From Mediterranea sp. (in: CFB group bacteria) (lineage in GTDB: Bacteria > Bacteroidota > Bacteroidia > Bacteroidales > Bacteroidaceae), in assembly GCA_031261785.1 (NCBI GenBank), contig JAISIZ010000046.1, positions 1-62,218 of the forward strand: a stretch of DNA of 62,218 nt, given 5' to 3'. Shown here one piece after another: positions 52,843-62,214 of this stretch. A program made the translations under genes and the position numbers. Under the pieces are notes generated by a model that made no database searches, was not told the DNA's origin, and worked only from the letters and a program-made list of their open reading frames with translations. Each line of letters starts with the position of its first letter. The stretch's first letter is position 1.

Positions 52843-54606
52843 TTATTTTCCTTTGATGAACGGATAAGATGTCGATATGGAGGTGAACTCCATGTGACTG
52901 CTGTCGACGGTGAAGCAGAAACCTATCGGCCCCGTGGGGAACTCCGGGTGGCTCCACGTGTAGTCGTAGACCGTCCCCGTGGTGGTCGTTATTTTGGCGA
53001 TCATGTCGAAGCGGGTCCCGATGCGTTTCACCGTCAGGTCCACGAAGGCTCCTTGCATATCGGCGATGAAGGTATCGAAGTTGAAGTTGTGGGTCATCGT
53101 GCCCGTGGCGTAATAGGTTCCCCAGCCGTAGGCGTCGGAGCGCATCACTAAGTACTCGGCCACGCCGCTGCCGCCGATGGCTATGCCGTTGGTCACCACC
53201 AGCACCCAGTTGTTCCAGTTGCCGGCGCCGCTTCCGTAGTTGTAGAACTGGTAGTTCACCGCGCCGTTCTCGTCGAACGACTGCAACGGGCTGTGCATCG
53301 ACCACCAGCCGCTGGTGTTGTCGGCGTTGCCGAAGACGTTGCTGCCCTGCGGATAAGCCGTGGCGATGTAGGTGTTCTGCGTATCGATCTCAAGATACGA
53401 ATACTCGAGCGTGAGGCATACGCCCATGTCGCCCGTGGGGAATCCCGGCACGTCGTAGGTATAGGTATATACCGCTCCATTTGCCGTGGTGGTGATGGCT
53501 GTCATGGTGAACTGCGTGCCTACGCGTTTCACGGTCAGGTCTACCGTCGCTCCGTTCATGTCGCTCGCGAAGGTGTCCCAGTTGTAATCGCTGGTCATGG
53601 TGCCGGTGTAGTACGTTCCCCAGCCGTAAGCGTCGGAGCGCATTACTAAGTATTCGGCCACGCCGTCCTCGCCGATGGCTTTTCCGTTGGTCACCACGAG
53701 TACCCAGTTCTCCCAGTTGTTCTGTCCGCGGGTGAAGTTCTTGAAGCGGTAGTGGAAGACGCAATTGCCCGAAGCCTTCATCAGGTCGGAATGTATGGTC
53801 CACCACGGCGTATCCAGGTTGGTCGAGCCGAAGATGATGGTCGGCACGAATTGCTCGTCGGCAATCGTGGGCACGGCAAGTTCCTTGGCCGTCACGGTGT
53901 TGCGCCATACGGAGAAGTCGTCCATCCAGAACTCTTTGTTCGGCGTGCCGCTGCCGTACCCCATATATATATAAGGTGCGGTGTTGGCGAACGCCACCAT
54001 CGAGGCGAAGGTGGCCTCGTTCTCGGGCGTGGCGGGCACGTGGAGCGCGAGTTCCCCGTTGACGTACACCGAATAGCCGGTGAGGGAGACGATGACACCC
54101 ACGTACTTAGGCTCTCCGGCCTCGAAGAGCGGATTGGCGAGCGTGTTGTCGTACGAGGCGCCGTCGGGGCCGGTGAACGAGAGCGTTCCCGAGGCGGTGA
54201 GATAGAGTTTTTGCGTGCCGTCGGCGTTCTCGAACGAGAAGAGCGCCCCTTCTGTGTCGCTCTCGGACTGCTTCACCCAGAAGATGAGCGAGATGGCGTT
54301 TTGCAACGCCACCGTCTGCGCGGGATTGGAGATGCGCGCGTAGCCCCCGTTGAAGTGGAGCACGTTGCCGAGGCTGTCGTCGACCGCCTGGGCGGGCACC
54401 TCACCGTCGGTGTAGGCGCTGAGCTGAATCTGTTCGGGGTCGGGTGCTTCCTCGAAGTTCAGGGTAGTCAGTCTGACCAACTTGGGATAGACCTGGTTGC
54501 CCGCTGGCGGGTCCATCTGTCCCCAGTCTCCACAGGAACCTAAGATCAAGGCTCCTGTCGCAAGAAGAAGAATCATGCAGGAAGATATCCATTTTCCTTT
54601 TTTCAT
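52843..54606 (-). CDS. LamG-domain lipoprotein with tandem duplicated module (candidate surface glycan-binding protein)
   Basis: A 587-residue lipoprotein (signal ends LILGSC, Cys25). Residues ~45-245 look like a concanavalin/LamG beta sandwich: VLHFNGGYARISNP, ISLIFWVKQSES, VYVNGELALHV and FWMDDFSVWRN. After it come two tandem modules of ~160 residues (about 255-420 and 421-585) that are strikingly alike, both containing NWVLVVTNG, GVAEYLVMRSDAYGWGTYY and VDLTVKR(V/I)GT. I do not recognise the module; its many Trp and Tyr residues would suit sugar stacking. First gene of the PUL operon, in a position where surface glycan-binding proteins can occur. No catalytic motif seen. Binding role is inference. 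Confidence 0.75.
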   Translation of the reverse strand: MKKGKWISSCMILLLATGALILGSCGDWGQMDPPAGNQVYPKLVRLTTLNFEEAPDPEQIQLSAYTDGEVPAQAVDDSLGNVLHFNGGYARISNPAQTVALQNAISLIFWVKQSESDTEGALFSFENADGTQKLYLTASGTLSFTGPDGASYDNTLANPLFEAGEPKYVGVIVSLTGYSVYVNGELALHVPATPENEATFASMVAFANTAPYIYMGYGSGTPNKEFWMDDFSVWRNTVTAKELAVPTIADEQFVPTIIFGSTNLDTPWWTIHSDLMKASGNCVFHYRFKNFTRGQNNWENWVLVVTNGKAIGEDGVAEYLVMRSDAYGWGTYYTGTMTSDYNWDTFASDMNGATVDLTVKRVGTQFTMTAITTTANGAVYTYTYDVPGFPTGDMGVCLTLEYSYLEIDTQNTYIATAYPQGSNVFGNADNTSGWWSMHSPLQSFDENGAVNYQFYNYGSGAGNWNNWVLVVTNGIAIGGSGVAEYLVMRSDAYGWGTYYATGTMTHNFNFDTFIADMQGAFVDLTVKRIGTRFDMIAKITTTTGTVYDYTWSHPEFPTGPIGFCFTVDSSHMEFTSISTSYPFIKGK

Positions 54607-54701
54607 GAATACAGATATTAATGGTTAAACAATAAGATAAATTCTTTTAAAAACGTTTATTCTCTGCCTGTCGCGGCACACGTCACCGCCACATTCACCC
54701 G

Positions 54702-54709
54702 CGAATATA
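54702..54709 (-). promoter_or_regulatory. Possible -7 box TATATTCG of the PUL operon
   Basis: Near-consensus on the minus strand about 96 bases before the LamG gene; TTTGG lies only 15 bases upstream, inside the first GGTGGACAA box. Confidence 0.35.
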
Positions 54710-54729
54710 GGAGATTGTTCGCGACCAAA

Positions 54730-54793
54730 GGTGGACAATCGACCACAAAAGGTGGACAAGCCTCTGTCCACCAATTATGGTCGTTTGTCCACC
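54730..54793. promoter_or_regulatory. Operator-like array of four GGTGGACA boxes
   Basis: Two direct copies GGTGGACAA (54730-54738, 54751-54759) face two inverted copies (TGTCCACC 54765-54772, TTGTCCACC 54785-54793). The inner pair is enclosed by CGACCA and TGGTCG, giving nested dyad symmetry. It sits between the divergent PUL operon and GH43 gene, overlapping the likely promoter, so a regulator-binding site is plausible. Confidence 0.5.
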
Positions 54794-54842
54794 TTTCGCG
54801 GAGGGTTTGCGCTTATTTTCGCGGAGCTTCACCACAGAGACT

Positions 54843-54937
54843 CACCACAGATTACACAGATTCGCACAGATTCCCTAATTGGGCTATAAAGCGGTCTCGA
54901 TAAAAGCAATCTGTGCGAATCTGTGTAATCTGTGGTG
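54843..54937. repeat. Perfect 30-bp inverted repeat (CACAGATT-type)
   Basis: Arm 54843-54872 and arm 54908-54937 are exact reverse complements over 30 bases with a 35-base loop. Each arm is built from ACAGATT units about 11 bases apart. It lies in the leader of the GH43 gene that starts at 54982. The gap 54607-54981 otherwise holds the box array and promoter only. Confidence 0.9.
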
Positions 54938-54981
54938 AAAACGAAACGGAATCAATAACTCCATAAATTACTCATCGTATC

Positions 54982-56451
54982 ATGAACAGCATCACGCGCT
55001 TGCTCGCCGTTCCAGTCCTCTGCCTCCTCGCCGGATGCGGAGCGCCGGCTTTCTCGCCCACCCCCTCGCCCAATCCCTGGGCCGACGACTACTCAGCCAT
55101 CACCGGCATGGACCACTACAAAGAGTGGGGCACGTACAACGTGCACGACCCTTCGTGCCGCAAGCTGGGCGACTATTATTATATGTACTCCACCGACGCC
55201 ATCTTCCACAACCGGCGGCCCACCGAGAGCGAGCGGGCCATGAAGACGGGCTTCGTGCAGGTGCGCCGCAGCAAGGACCTCGTGCAATGGGAGTTCGTGG
55301 GATGGGCTTTCCCCGAGATTCCCAAGGAGGCCGTGGAATGGGTGCGCGCCAACGCCGACGGACACGGTGCCGTCAACATCTGGGCACCCTACATCATCCC
55401 CTACGGCGATAAGTACCGGCTCTACTACTGCGTGTCGGCCTTCGGACGCAAGGCGTCGTACCTCGGACTGGCTGAGGCCTCCTCTCCCGAAGGACCGTGG
55501 ACGCAGGTGGGATGCGTGGCGCGCACCAACGACGCCACGCCCATGAACGCCATCGACCCCAGCGTGATCGACGACCCCGAGACGGGACGCTGGTGGATGC
55601 ACTACGGCTCGTACTTCGGCGGACTATACTGCGTGGAGCTGAACCCCGAGACGGGACTCACCCTGCGTCCCGGCGACCTGGGACACCTCACCGCCCGACG
55701 CGCCAACTACCGCAAGGATAACCTCGAGGCGCCCGAGATCTTCTTCCTCCCCGAGACCCGCCAGTACTACCTCTTCACCTCCTACGACCCGCTGATGACG
55801 ACGTACAACGTACGCGTGGGACGCTCGGCGATGGCTCCCGACGACTTCACCGACTTCACCGGCCAAGCCTTGCGCGACACCACCAACAACTTCCCCATCC
55901 TCACCGCCCCCTACCGCTTCGCCGGCCATCCCGGATGGGCGGGCACGGGCCATTGCTGCGTGTTCCAGGCCGATGGCGGGCGCTACTTCATGGCGCACCA
56001 GGCGCGCCTCTCGCCACAGAACCAGCAGATGGTGCTCCACGTGCGCCAGCTCTTCTTCCTCCCCAACGGGTGGTGCGCCGTCTCGCCCGAGCGTTATGCC
56101 GGCACGCCCGAACGCACGTTCCGTACCAGGGACCTCGTAGGCGACTGGGAAATCATACGCGTCCGCGAACCGCTGCACGAACGGCAGACCGAGGCCGGAC
56201 AGGTGCTCCACGGCGAGGGTGAGCTGCAAGGCGAGGAGTGCAACGTCTCCACCCTCCTTACCCTCGTCGAGAACGGCAGCTGGAGTTTTGACGAAAAGCG
56301 TCAGGCACTCACCGTCAGCCTGCCTGGCGGCGAGACGGTGACCGACCTCGTCGTATTCGCCGGACACGACTGGGAGAAGGAGCAGGACACCGTCCTCTTC
56401 ACCGGCCTCGACAGCCACGGCCGCTCCGTATGGGGAAAGCGGGTGAAGTAG
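54982..56451 (+). CDS. GH43 arabinan-degrading lipoprotein, divergent
   Basis: A 489-residue lipoprotein (signal ends CLLAGC, then a Pro/Ser linker). GH43 catalytic acids: Asp in NVHDPSCRKLGDYYY, Asp in NAIDPSVIDDPE, and Glu in NLEAPEIFFLPETRQYY. The C-terminal beta domain (RTRDLVGDWEIIRVREP onward) parallels that of the other GH43 enzyme, so both have the endo-arabinanase layout, although overall they are clearly different sequences. HCCVFQADGG resembles HCCVFDDGEG in the partner. It is transcribed away from the PUL operon, sharing the control region with the operator-like boxes. Probably an endo- or exo-acting arabinanase with a complementary specificity. Confidence 0.9.
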   Translation: MNSITRLLAVPVLCLLAGCGAPAFSPTPSPNPWADDYSAITGMDHYKEWGTYNVHDPSCRKLGDYYYMYSTDAIFHNRRPTESERAMKTGFVQVRRSKDLVQWEFVGWAFPEIPKEAVEWVRANADGHGAVNIWAPYIIPYGDKYRLYYCVSAFGRKASYLGLAEASSPEGPWTQVGCVARTNDATPMNAIDPSVIDDPETGRWWMHYGSYFGGLYCVELNPETGLTLRPGDLGHLTARRANYRKDNLEAPEIFFLPETRQYYLFTSYDPLMTTYNVRVGRSAMAPDDFTDFTGQALRDTTNNFPILTAPYRFAGHPGWAGTGHCCVFQADGGRYFMAHQARLSPQNQQMVLHVRQLFFLPNGWCAVSPERYAGTPERTFRTRDLVGDWEIIRVREPLHERQTEAGQVLHGEGELQGEECNVSTLLTLVENGSWSFDEKRQALTVSLPGGETVTDLVVFAGHDWEKEQDTVLFTGLDSHGRSVWGKRVK

Positions 56452-56484
56452 TGACTTAGTGCCTAATCGGCAAGATTACGGTAT

Positions 56485-59400
56485 TTATCCGATATTCAGA
56501 GACCCTTTCCGCTTCACCACAGGCACGGTGAAGTACACCGTGAAGCCACCGTCGGGGGCGGGTTCGGCGTTGATGCGACAGCCGCGACGGCCGGCGAACT
56601 CGTCGTGGTCGCGGATGATCTGCTTGCACACCAGGTACTCGGTGCCTTGCAGCTGGCCTTTGTCGCTGGCGGTCATGCGCGAAAGGCTGGGATAGAAGAG
56701 GCGGTTCAGCTCTTCGCGCGCCCTGTCCCGCCGGGTGTCGGTGAAGAGGAAACGCACATAGTCTTCCTCTTCGCGGGCCTGAAGGAGCAAGGCGCCGGGA
56801 GCGTCGACGGTGAGGGCCTCGTCGATGAGATTCTCCAGCAGGAAGCAGAGCAGGTTGAAGTCGCCCGTCACCTTCGCGTCGATAGGCTCGGCCGTCAGGT
56901 CAATGGCAGACTTGTCGCGCTTGGCCAACTTCCTGAAGTACTTGGTGGCCGCCTCCATCAATTCGCCCACGCCAATGGAGCCGCGACGGAAGGTAACTTC
57001 CTCAAGCTGACGCGAGGCACAGGAGCTGAGGATGGTGAAAATGCCTTTGTAGTATTCGATCAACTCGGTCATCATTCGCACGGATTCCCTCTCTTCCTCG
57101 GGTGCGAGCGGCTGGGAAGCACCGTTCAGGCGGGCGATGATTTGCTTGATGCGGTTGGGGTAATACACCGTCTCGTGCTTGATGGTCGAGAGGCAGTTGT
57201 CGAGCACCATGTTTTGCACGTGAAGCAGGCTATCCTCGCGCGAGGCACGGTTGGCTTCCTCGTGAGCCGACTCAATGTCGCGGTACTTCATCGCCATCTT
57301 CACCACCGCGTTGAACACTACGATGGCCACGTAGCGGGCCACAAGTTCCACCAGCAAGCGGTCGGTGTGCCCGTCGAACCGTTCGCGACGCTCTACGTAG
57401 AGCACACCCACGCAACGCCGCTCGCCCGTGGCCTCCACCATCAAGGGGATGGCTTGCGCCGCATGCTCGGAAATGGCGACGCCTTGGTCGAAACAGCGCC
57501 CCACAGCTTCGGGCATCTCCTGCTTGGGATAGGAGGCATATTCGAGGCGATGGAGGCTGTCGTTGTAGACGGCGATGCCCATACGATTGACCATCAGCAG
57601 CTCGTTGACCGGACGAAACGCCTCGTCGACAATGCGTTGCGGTATCTGCCGCAACATGTTTTCTTCCCGTTCCAACGCCTCGGCGCTGGCATCGGCTTGT
57701 CCTTGGGGAAGGGAGGCCGCGAACACTTTCTGGTTGATCTCGAGCACCTGTTCCAAGCCGAAGCGACTCTGCCACCGCTTGCGCCAATAGAGCAGGTAGT
57801 AGCCGATGAGTCCCGCCGTGAGCAGCGCCACGCAGAGCAGGATGCCCACGATGCGGTTGGTGTTGGAGCGCTCCAGCTCGCGGCAGTAGCTCTCCAGCGT
57901 CTTGTCTTCGCTCTGGAGTTTGTAGAGGTCGGTGAAGGCGGTGTTGTTGTAAGCGTACGCGTCCAATTGCTTCAAGGCGAGGAAAGCCACGGCGGCCTCA
58001 TTGCGTATGTCGAGTATGACGTGGTAGTCGGTGTCGAAGAGGTCGTTCCACCACCCGATCTCGGCCGGTGTCCCTTCGCCGGTAAGGCGGAGGTAGTGGC
58101 GCTTCGCGTCGGCGGGGGCGTACTTCTCGTAATGCGCGTTGAGGTAGGACATGGCGGTGTCGACGTAAGTGATGGCCTGCCGGTAATCGCCATCCACGTT
58201 AGCGTAATAGGCGGCGTTGGCATAGCTCGAGGCGGTGTCGAGCAGCGCGGCGTACACCGAGTCGGGATGGATGGCGATGGTATCGGCTGCCACGGGAAGC
58301 GATGGCAACGGCATCTTGGACCCGTCGCACGAGGCGAGCGCGAAGGGCAACAGCAAGCCGAACAGCAACGTGCCCAATACCTTGCGCATCCCTTGCGGCA
58401 GGCGGAAGTAGAAGCGGCTCCCCCGCCCCAACTCACTCTCTACGTCGAACAGGCAGACGTCGAACAGCTTGTTCGTCTTCCGGTATTTCTCAACGATGCC
58501 CTTGCAGTTCATCAGTCCGAAGCCGCTCCCTTTGCTGCCTCGCAGCTCTTCGGGATTCTCGGCGTCGCTCATCCCGATGGCTTGCGAGTTGTACACCTTG
58601 TTTCCCCTTATCAGCTCCACGTCGGCGGGCGATATGCCCCGTCCGTTGTCCTCCACGGAGATTTCCACGTAGCTTTCCGCCTCGCGGGCGTACACCTTGA
58701 TAGTCCCCCCTTCGGGGGTGTACTTGCGGGCGTTCTCGGCGAGGGTGTTGATCATGAAGAGGGTCAGCGCGCGGTCGGCTTTCACCTGTGCGTTGGTGGA
58801 TTCTATCTCGAGCCTCTGCCGCTTCAGCTCGAAAGCTCTCCTCCCCTTGCCCAGCAAGCCGAAGAGAGCGTCGAGGTCGAATGTCTCGATGTTCAGGCTG
58901 AGCGAACCTTGCTTCATCTGTATCCAGAGAGCGAGTATGTCGTTGTATTCGTTGATGGTGCCGACCAGTTCCTCGATGTATTGGTATTTCTCCTTCTTGA
59001 TCTTCTCGTCGTCGATGTATCCCCGCTCGATGAGCTTGTGTGTCTCGTTGAGGATGCGGTCGATGTAGGGGGTGATGCCATTCACGATGGCGAGACAGGC
59101 CTTTTTCACGATGTTTTGCCGCTTGTTCTCGGCGATATGCTGCTCGAAGACGTAGCGTTGCTTCTCTAAGTGCAGGCGTTCCTCGCTCAGCAGAGAGGCC
59201 ACTTGCTCGTTGTCGGCCACCCAGTCGATGTAGGGCATCAGCACGTGCACCAAGGCCCGCTCGTCCTTGTTCAGGCGATGATGGGACACCAAGGAGGGAC
59301 GGCCGCCTTCGGGCGTGTCGAGCGTGAGGCGCCCCTTGCCGAAGAGGTTGTCGATGCCTCGCTGTATGAGCGGCACGTCCATGGGGATGGACGAGGTGAT

Positions 59401-60849
59401 GTCCTTGCAGAGAGAGAGCACACGTTGGAGGCGCTCGATGTCCACTTGGTTGCGCGTCTTGGAGCGTTTGTTGAATATCCACCACAGCAGGGCCAGCAAC
59501 ACCACCCCTCCCAGCACGACGAACAGCAACAAGGTGGTCTGCCGGGCATCGGATTCGAGCGACTGGTAGCGGCTCTCCAGCTCCTTGTCCTGACGGCTGT
59601 AGTTGAGAATATCGAGGTAAATGTTACGGTTGTAGTCCGACGCCTGCTTCATGCCCAGACCGGCATACGACACGCTAAGCTGCTCGCGGATGCGCGAGAT
59701 CCACTCGGGCGCCGTCTTCACCAGCCCGCGCGCGATCCAGGGCACGCCGGTATAGGTGGTATCCTCGGCGGCATACGGACGTAGCAAATCGAGACTGTCG
59801 GCATGTGGATGGTAGTAGCGGGAGTGGTGCTGGTTCACGCAGTCGAGCGCCTTGGACAGCGTGTCCAGCGCCTCGGCGTAGCGCCCATGGACATTGAGGT
59901 ACTTGCCGATGGTGACGTACGTGCCCGCAACCCGATAGAGGTCGCCGTAATCGCGGAACTTGCCCAACGCCACCTGAGCCAGTCGCAAGGGTAGCAACGT
60001 ATCCACCGGCTGGCCAAACTGCTGCAAAGCGTGCGGGCGCCTCGACCGGAAAAGGCTCACGGCGGCCGTATCGATTAGCAGGTTGGCCATCCCTTGCAAG
60101 CCATTCCCCTCGAAATAGACCTGTCCGCTCTGGACGGCTATCCGCCAGGTGAGGTAGAGATGGTCGAATTCCTCCATTTTCCGCTCTTCAGGCTTCTTGC
60201 CCTCGACCAGGGAGGCGGAGCCGCGGATATAATGGTAATAGAGCAGCTGGTTGGTGTCGGCCTCCACCTCCTCCTCGGAGACTTGGGCGATAGCGTCCAT
60301 AGCCTCCTGGCGCTGCTGGAGATAATAATAGTAAACAGCGGAGACAAGATGGAACTCCGAGAAGGCGTACTCCAGCCGAAGGGCCTCGTGCCGATCGGCG
60401 AAGAGGTCGCTGTCCTCGCGGATGCGCTTCATGCGGCGAAGGGCGCTGTTGCGGTAGTCGTAGAACTCTTTGTTCATGGCCGTACGCTGGCAGATGCGCA
60501 TCAACCCGATGTCGGCGATGAGCAATTCCAGCTCGTTTTTCGTCTGCTTATACACCGATTTGTACTCGGCGGCGGAACGGTCGAAATCCATCTGCATGAA
60601 AGCGTCGAAACCCAAATTATTGGACGCTTCGGCCTTGCCCGATTTGTAGAAACGGGCAAGGCGATAGGCCTCGCCGGCGTAGCGACGCGAAGAATCCAGA
60701 TCCTCGTAGCGGTAAGCGTACGCCTTCCCGTTCAAGGAATCAATGAGGCGCACCTCGCGTGTGGGCACCATGTCGGTACACGAGAAGATGACGGCACATA
60801 GCAGCGCGCACGTCAGTAGGTATATCGGGAAGCGTGAACTCATCGTCAC
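56485..60849 (-). CDS. Double sensor-kinase-like protein (fused two-half histidine kinase)
   Basis: 1454 residues. Half one (1-820): lipobox-like start (CAVIFSC), TPR-like helices to ~430, a transmembrane helix ~437-461 (FVVLGGVVLLALLWWIF), a helical region, then a HATPase domain ~700-815 with N box ENARKYTPEGG, G1 VEDNGRGIS and G2 GSKGSGFGLMNCKGIVEKY; I find no clear H-box. Half two (821-1454) begins MRKVLGTLLFGLLLPFALASC, a complete lipoprotein-type signal inside the protein, then a helical sensor, a helix IVGILLCVALLTAGLIGYYL, a GAF-like region and STIKHETVYYPNRI, an H-box-like motif (His1225); its ATPase part is degenerate. It resembles Bacteroidales proteins annotated with DUF5112/DUF5113. 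No response regulator is adjacent. It is not a hybrid HTCS (no beta-propeller, receiver or AraC domain). Confidence 0.8.
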   Translation of the reverse strand: MTMSSRFPIYLLTCALLCAVIFSCTDMVPTREVRLIDSLNGKAYAYRYEDLDSSRRYAGEAYRLARFYKSGKAEASNNLGFDAFMQMDFDRSAAEYKSVYKQTKNELELLIADIGLMRICQRTAMNKEFYDYRNSALRRMKRIREDSDLFADRHEALRLEYAFSEFHLVSAVYYYYLQQRQEAMDAIAQVSEEEVEADTNQLLYYHYIRGSASLVEGKKPEERKMEEFDHLYLTWRIAVQSGQVYFEGNGLQGMANLLIDTAAVSLFRSRRPHALQQFGQPVDTLLPLRLAQVALGKFRDYGDLYRVAGTYVTIGKYLNVHGRYAEALDTLSKALDCVNQHHSRYYHPHADSLDLLRPYAAEDTTYTGVPWIARGLVKTAPEWISRIREQLSVSYAGLGMKQASDYNRNIYLDILNYSRQDKELESRYQSLESDARQTTLLLFVVLGGVVLLALLWWIFNKRSKTRNQVDIERLQRVLSLCKDITSSIPMDVPLIQRGIDNLFGKGRLTLDTPEGGRPSLVSHHRLNKDERALVHVLMPYIDWVADNEQVASLLSEERLHLEKQRYVFEQHIAENKRQNIVKKACLAIVNGITPYIDRILNETHKLIERGYIDDEKIKKEKYQYIEELVGTINEYNDILALWIQMKQGSLSLNIETFDLDALFGLLGKGRRAFELKRQRLEIESTNAQVKADRALTLFMINTLAENARKYTPEGGTIKVYAREAESYVEISVEDNGRGISPADVELIRGNKVYNSQAIGMSDAENPEELRGSKGSGFGLMNCKGIVEKYRKTNKLFDVCLFDVESELGRGSRFYFRLPQGMRKVLGTLLFGLLLPFALASCDGSKMPLPSLPVAADTIAIHPDSVYAALLDTASSYANAAYYANVDGDYRQAITYVDTAMSYLNAHYEKYAPADAKRHYLRLTGEGTPAEIGWWNDLFDTDYHVILDIRNEAAVAFLALKQLDAYAYNNTAFTDLYKLQSEDKTLESYCRELERSNTNRIVGILLCVALLTAGLIGYYLLYWRKRWQSRFGLEQVLEINQKVFAASLPQGQADASAEALEREENMLRQIPQRIVDEAFRPVNELLMVNRMGIAVYNDSLHRLEYASYPKQEMPEAVGRCFDQGVAISEHAAQAIPLMVEATGERRCVGVLYVERRERFDGHTDRLLVELVARYVAIVVFNAVVKMAMKYRDIESAHEEANRASREDSLLHVQNMVLDNCLSTIKHETVYYPNRIKQIIARLNGASQPLAPEEERESVRMMTELIEYYKGIFTILSSCASRQLEEVTFRRGSIGVGELMEAATKYFRKLAKRDKSAIDLTAEPIDAKVTGDFNLLCFLLENLIDEALTVDAPGALLLQAREEEDYVRFLFTDTRRDRAREELNRLFYPSLSRMTASDKGQLQGTEYLVCKQIIRDHDEFAGRRGCRINAEPAPDGGFTVYFTVPVVKRKGSLNIG

Positions 60850-60865
60850 ATAATCTATATGTCCC

Positions 60866-60874
60866 GCAAAACTA
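60866..60874 (-). promoter_or_regulatory. -7 box TAGTTTTGC for the double sensor gene
   Basis: TAnnTTTG match 17 bases before the ATG on the minus strand; no clear -33. Confidence 0.35.
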
Positions 60875-60948
60875 CTAATATTTCTGGTAAGTTGGCGGGA
60901 AAAGCATTTTTTAAACGAGAACTCTTTCTATTTAAACAGAGAAATACC

Positions 60949-60957
60949 TACCTTTGC
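60949..60957 (+). promoter_or_regulatory. -7 box TACCTTTGC for prs
   Basis: Exact -7 consensus 44 bases before the prs ATG; the -33 region is T-rich but not TTTG. Confidence 0.45.
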
Positions 60958-61000
60958 AGGCAAATTAACAAATAGGTAAGCAACTACATCTATTATTAAA

Positions 61001-61939
61001 ATGAGCGAAGAAGCACCTTTCAGGGTTTTCTCGGGTACCAACTCGAGATACCTGGCAGAGAAAATCTGCCTTAGCCTCGACTGCCCTTTGGGAAACATGA
61101 ACATCACCCACTTTGCCGACGGGGAGTTTGCGGTCTCTTACGAGGAATCAATACGTGGTTCGCACGTGTTCTTGGTTCAATCCACTTTCCCAAATTCAGA
61201 CAATTTAATGGAACTTCTCTTGATGATAGACGCCGCCAAGCGTGCGTCGGCCAAGAGTATTGTAGCCGTTATTCCCTATTTTGGATGGGCACGACAAGAC
61301 AGAAAAGACAAACCGCGCGTGTCCATAGGCGCCAAGCTGGTGGCCGACCTCTTGGGCGTGGCGGGTATCGACCGCCTGATCACGATGGATCTGCATGCCG
61401 ACCAGATTCAAGGCTTTTTCAACATCCCGGTCGACCATCTTTACGCCTCGGCTGTCTTCCTGCCCTACATACAATCTCTCAAACTGAAGAACCTGGTCAT
61501 TGCCGCTCCCGACGTGGGCGGATCGAAGCGGGCCAGCACCTTCTCCAAATACCTTGGGGTGCCGCTGGTGCTCTGCAACAAGTCGAGAGAGAAAGCCAAC
61601 GAAGTGGCATCCATGCAGATCATCGGCGACGTGAAAGGAAAAAACGTGGTACTCACCGACGACATCGTCGACACCGCCGGAACCATCACCAAGGCTGCCA
61701 ACATCATGATAGAAGCCGGCGCCAGCTCCGTGAGAGCCATCGCCAGCCACTGCGTAATGTCCGACCCCGCCTCCCTGCGCGTGGAAGAATCTCACCTTAC
61801 CGAAATGGTGTTCACCGACAGCATACCCTACGTCAAAAAGTGCTGCAAGGTCAAACAATTGAGCATAGCGGGAATGTTCGCCGAGACCATACGCCGAGTG
61901 ATGAACAACGAATCCATCAGCTCGCAATACATCATATAA
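61001..61939 (+). CDS. prs: Ribose-phosphate pyrophosphokinase
   Basis: A 312-residue PRPP synthetase that transfers pyrophosphate from ATP to ribose 5-phosphate, feeding nucleotide, histidine and tryptophan synthesis. Motifs: FSGTNSRYLAEKICLSLDCP at the start, PYFGWARQDRKDKPRVS (ATP loop), TMDLHADQIQGFFNIPVDHL (metal/substrate), and the PRPP-binding VVLTDDIVDTAGTITKAAN. Complete class I length. Monocistronic, with its own -7 box and a strong terminator; convergent with the rRNA operon. Confidence 0.97.
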   Translation: MSEEAPFRVFSGTNSRYLAEKICLSLDCPLGNMNITHFADGEFAVSYEESIRGSHVFLVQSTFPNSDNLMELLLMIDAAKRASAKSIVAVIPYFGWARQDRKDKPRVSIGAKLVADLLGVAGIDRLITMDLHADQIQGFFNIPVDHLYASAVFLPYIQSLKLKNLVIAAPDVGGSKRASTFSKYLGVPLVLCNKSREKANEVASMQIIGDVKGKNVVLTDDIVDTAGTITKAANIMIEAGASSVRAIASHCVMSDPASLRVEESHLTEMVFTDSIPYVKKCCKVKQLSIAGMFAETIRRVMNNESISSQYII

Positions 61940-61964
61940 ATTAGGAACGAAGAACGAGGAATGA

Positions 61965-62008
61965 AGAATGGGCCGTGCCGTCAATAAAATGACGGTACGG
62001 CCCATTCT
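61965..62008 (+). terminator. Intrinsic terminator of prs
   Basis: A 19-bp stem (61965-61983 with 61990-62008, one G-U), loop ATAAAA, then a run of T. The outer arm AGAATGGGCCG matches the hairpin after uxaC. Confidence 0.85.
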
Positions 62009-62062
62009 TTTTTTTTTGGGGGGGACGCCGCGGACCACGCGGATCCGCCGTAAACGAAAGAA

Positions 62063-62095
62063 GCCCCGCCAACGCAAACGCTCGCGCGGCGGGGC
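62063..62095 (-). terminator. Terminator of the rRNA operon
   Basis: On the minus strand GCCCCGCC pairs with GGCGGGGC, followed by TTCTTTCGTTT, directly after the 5S gene. Confidence 0.65.
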
Positions 62096-62104
62096 CTCGA
62101 AAAA

Positions 62105-62214
<110 letters not shown>

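Noticed and set aside
56485..60849. Hybrid two-component system (HTCS) regulator of the PUL
   Set aside because: It has no periplasmic beta-propeller or Y_Y_Y domain, no receiver domain and no AraC DNA-binding domain.
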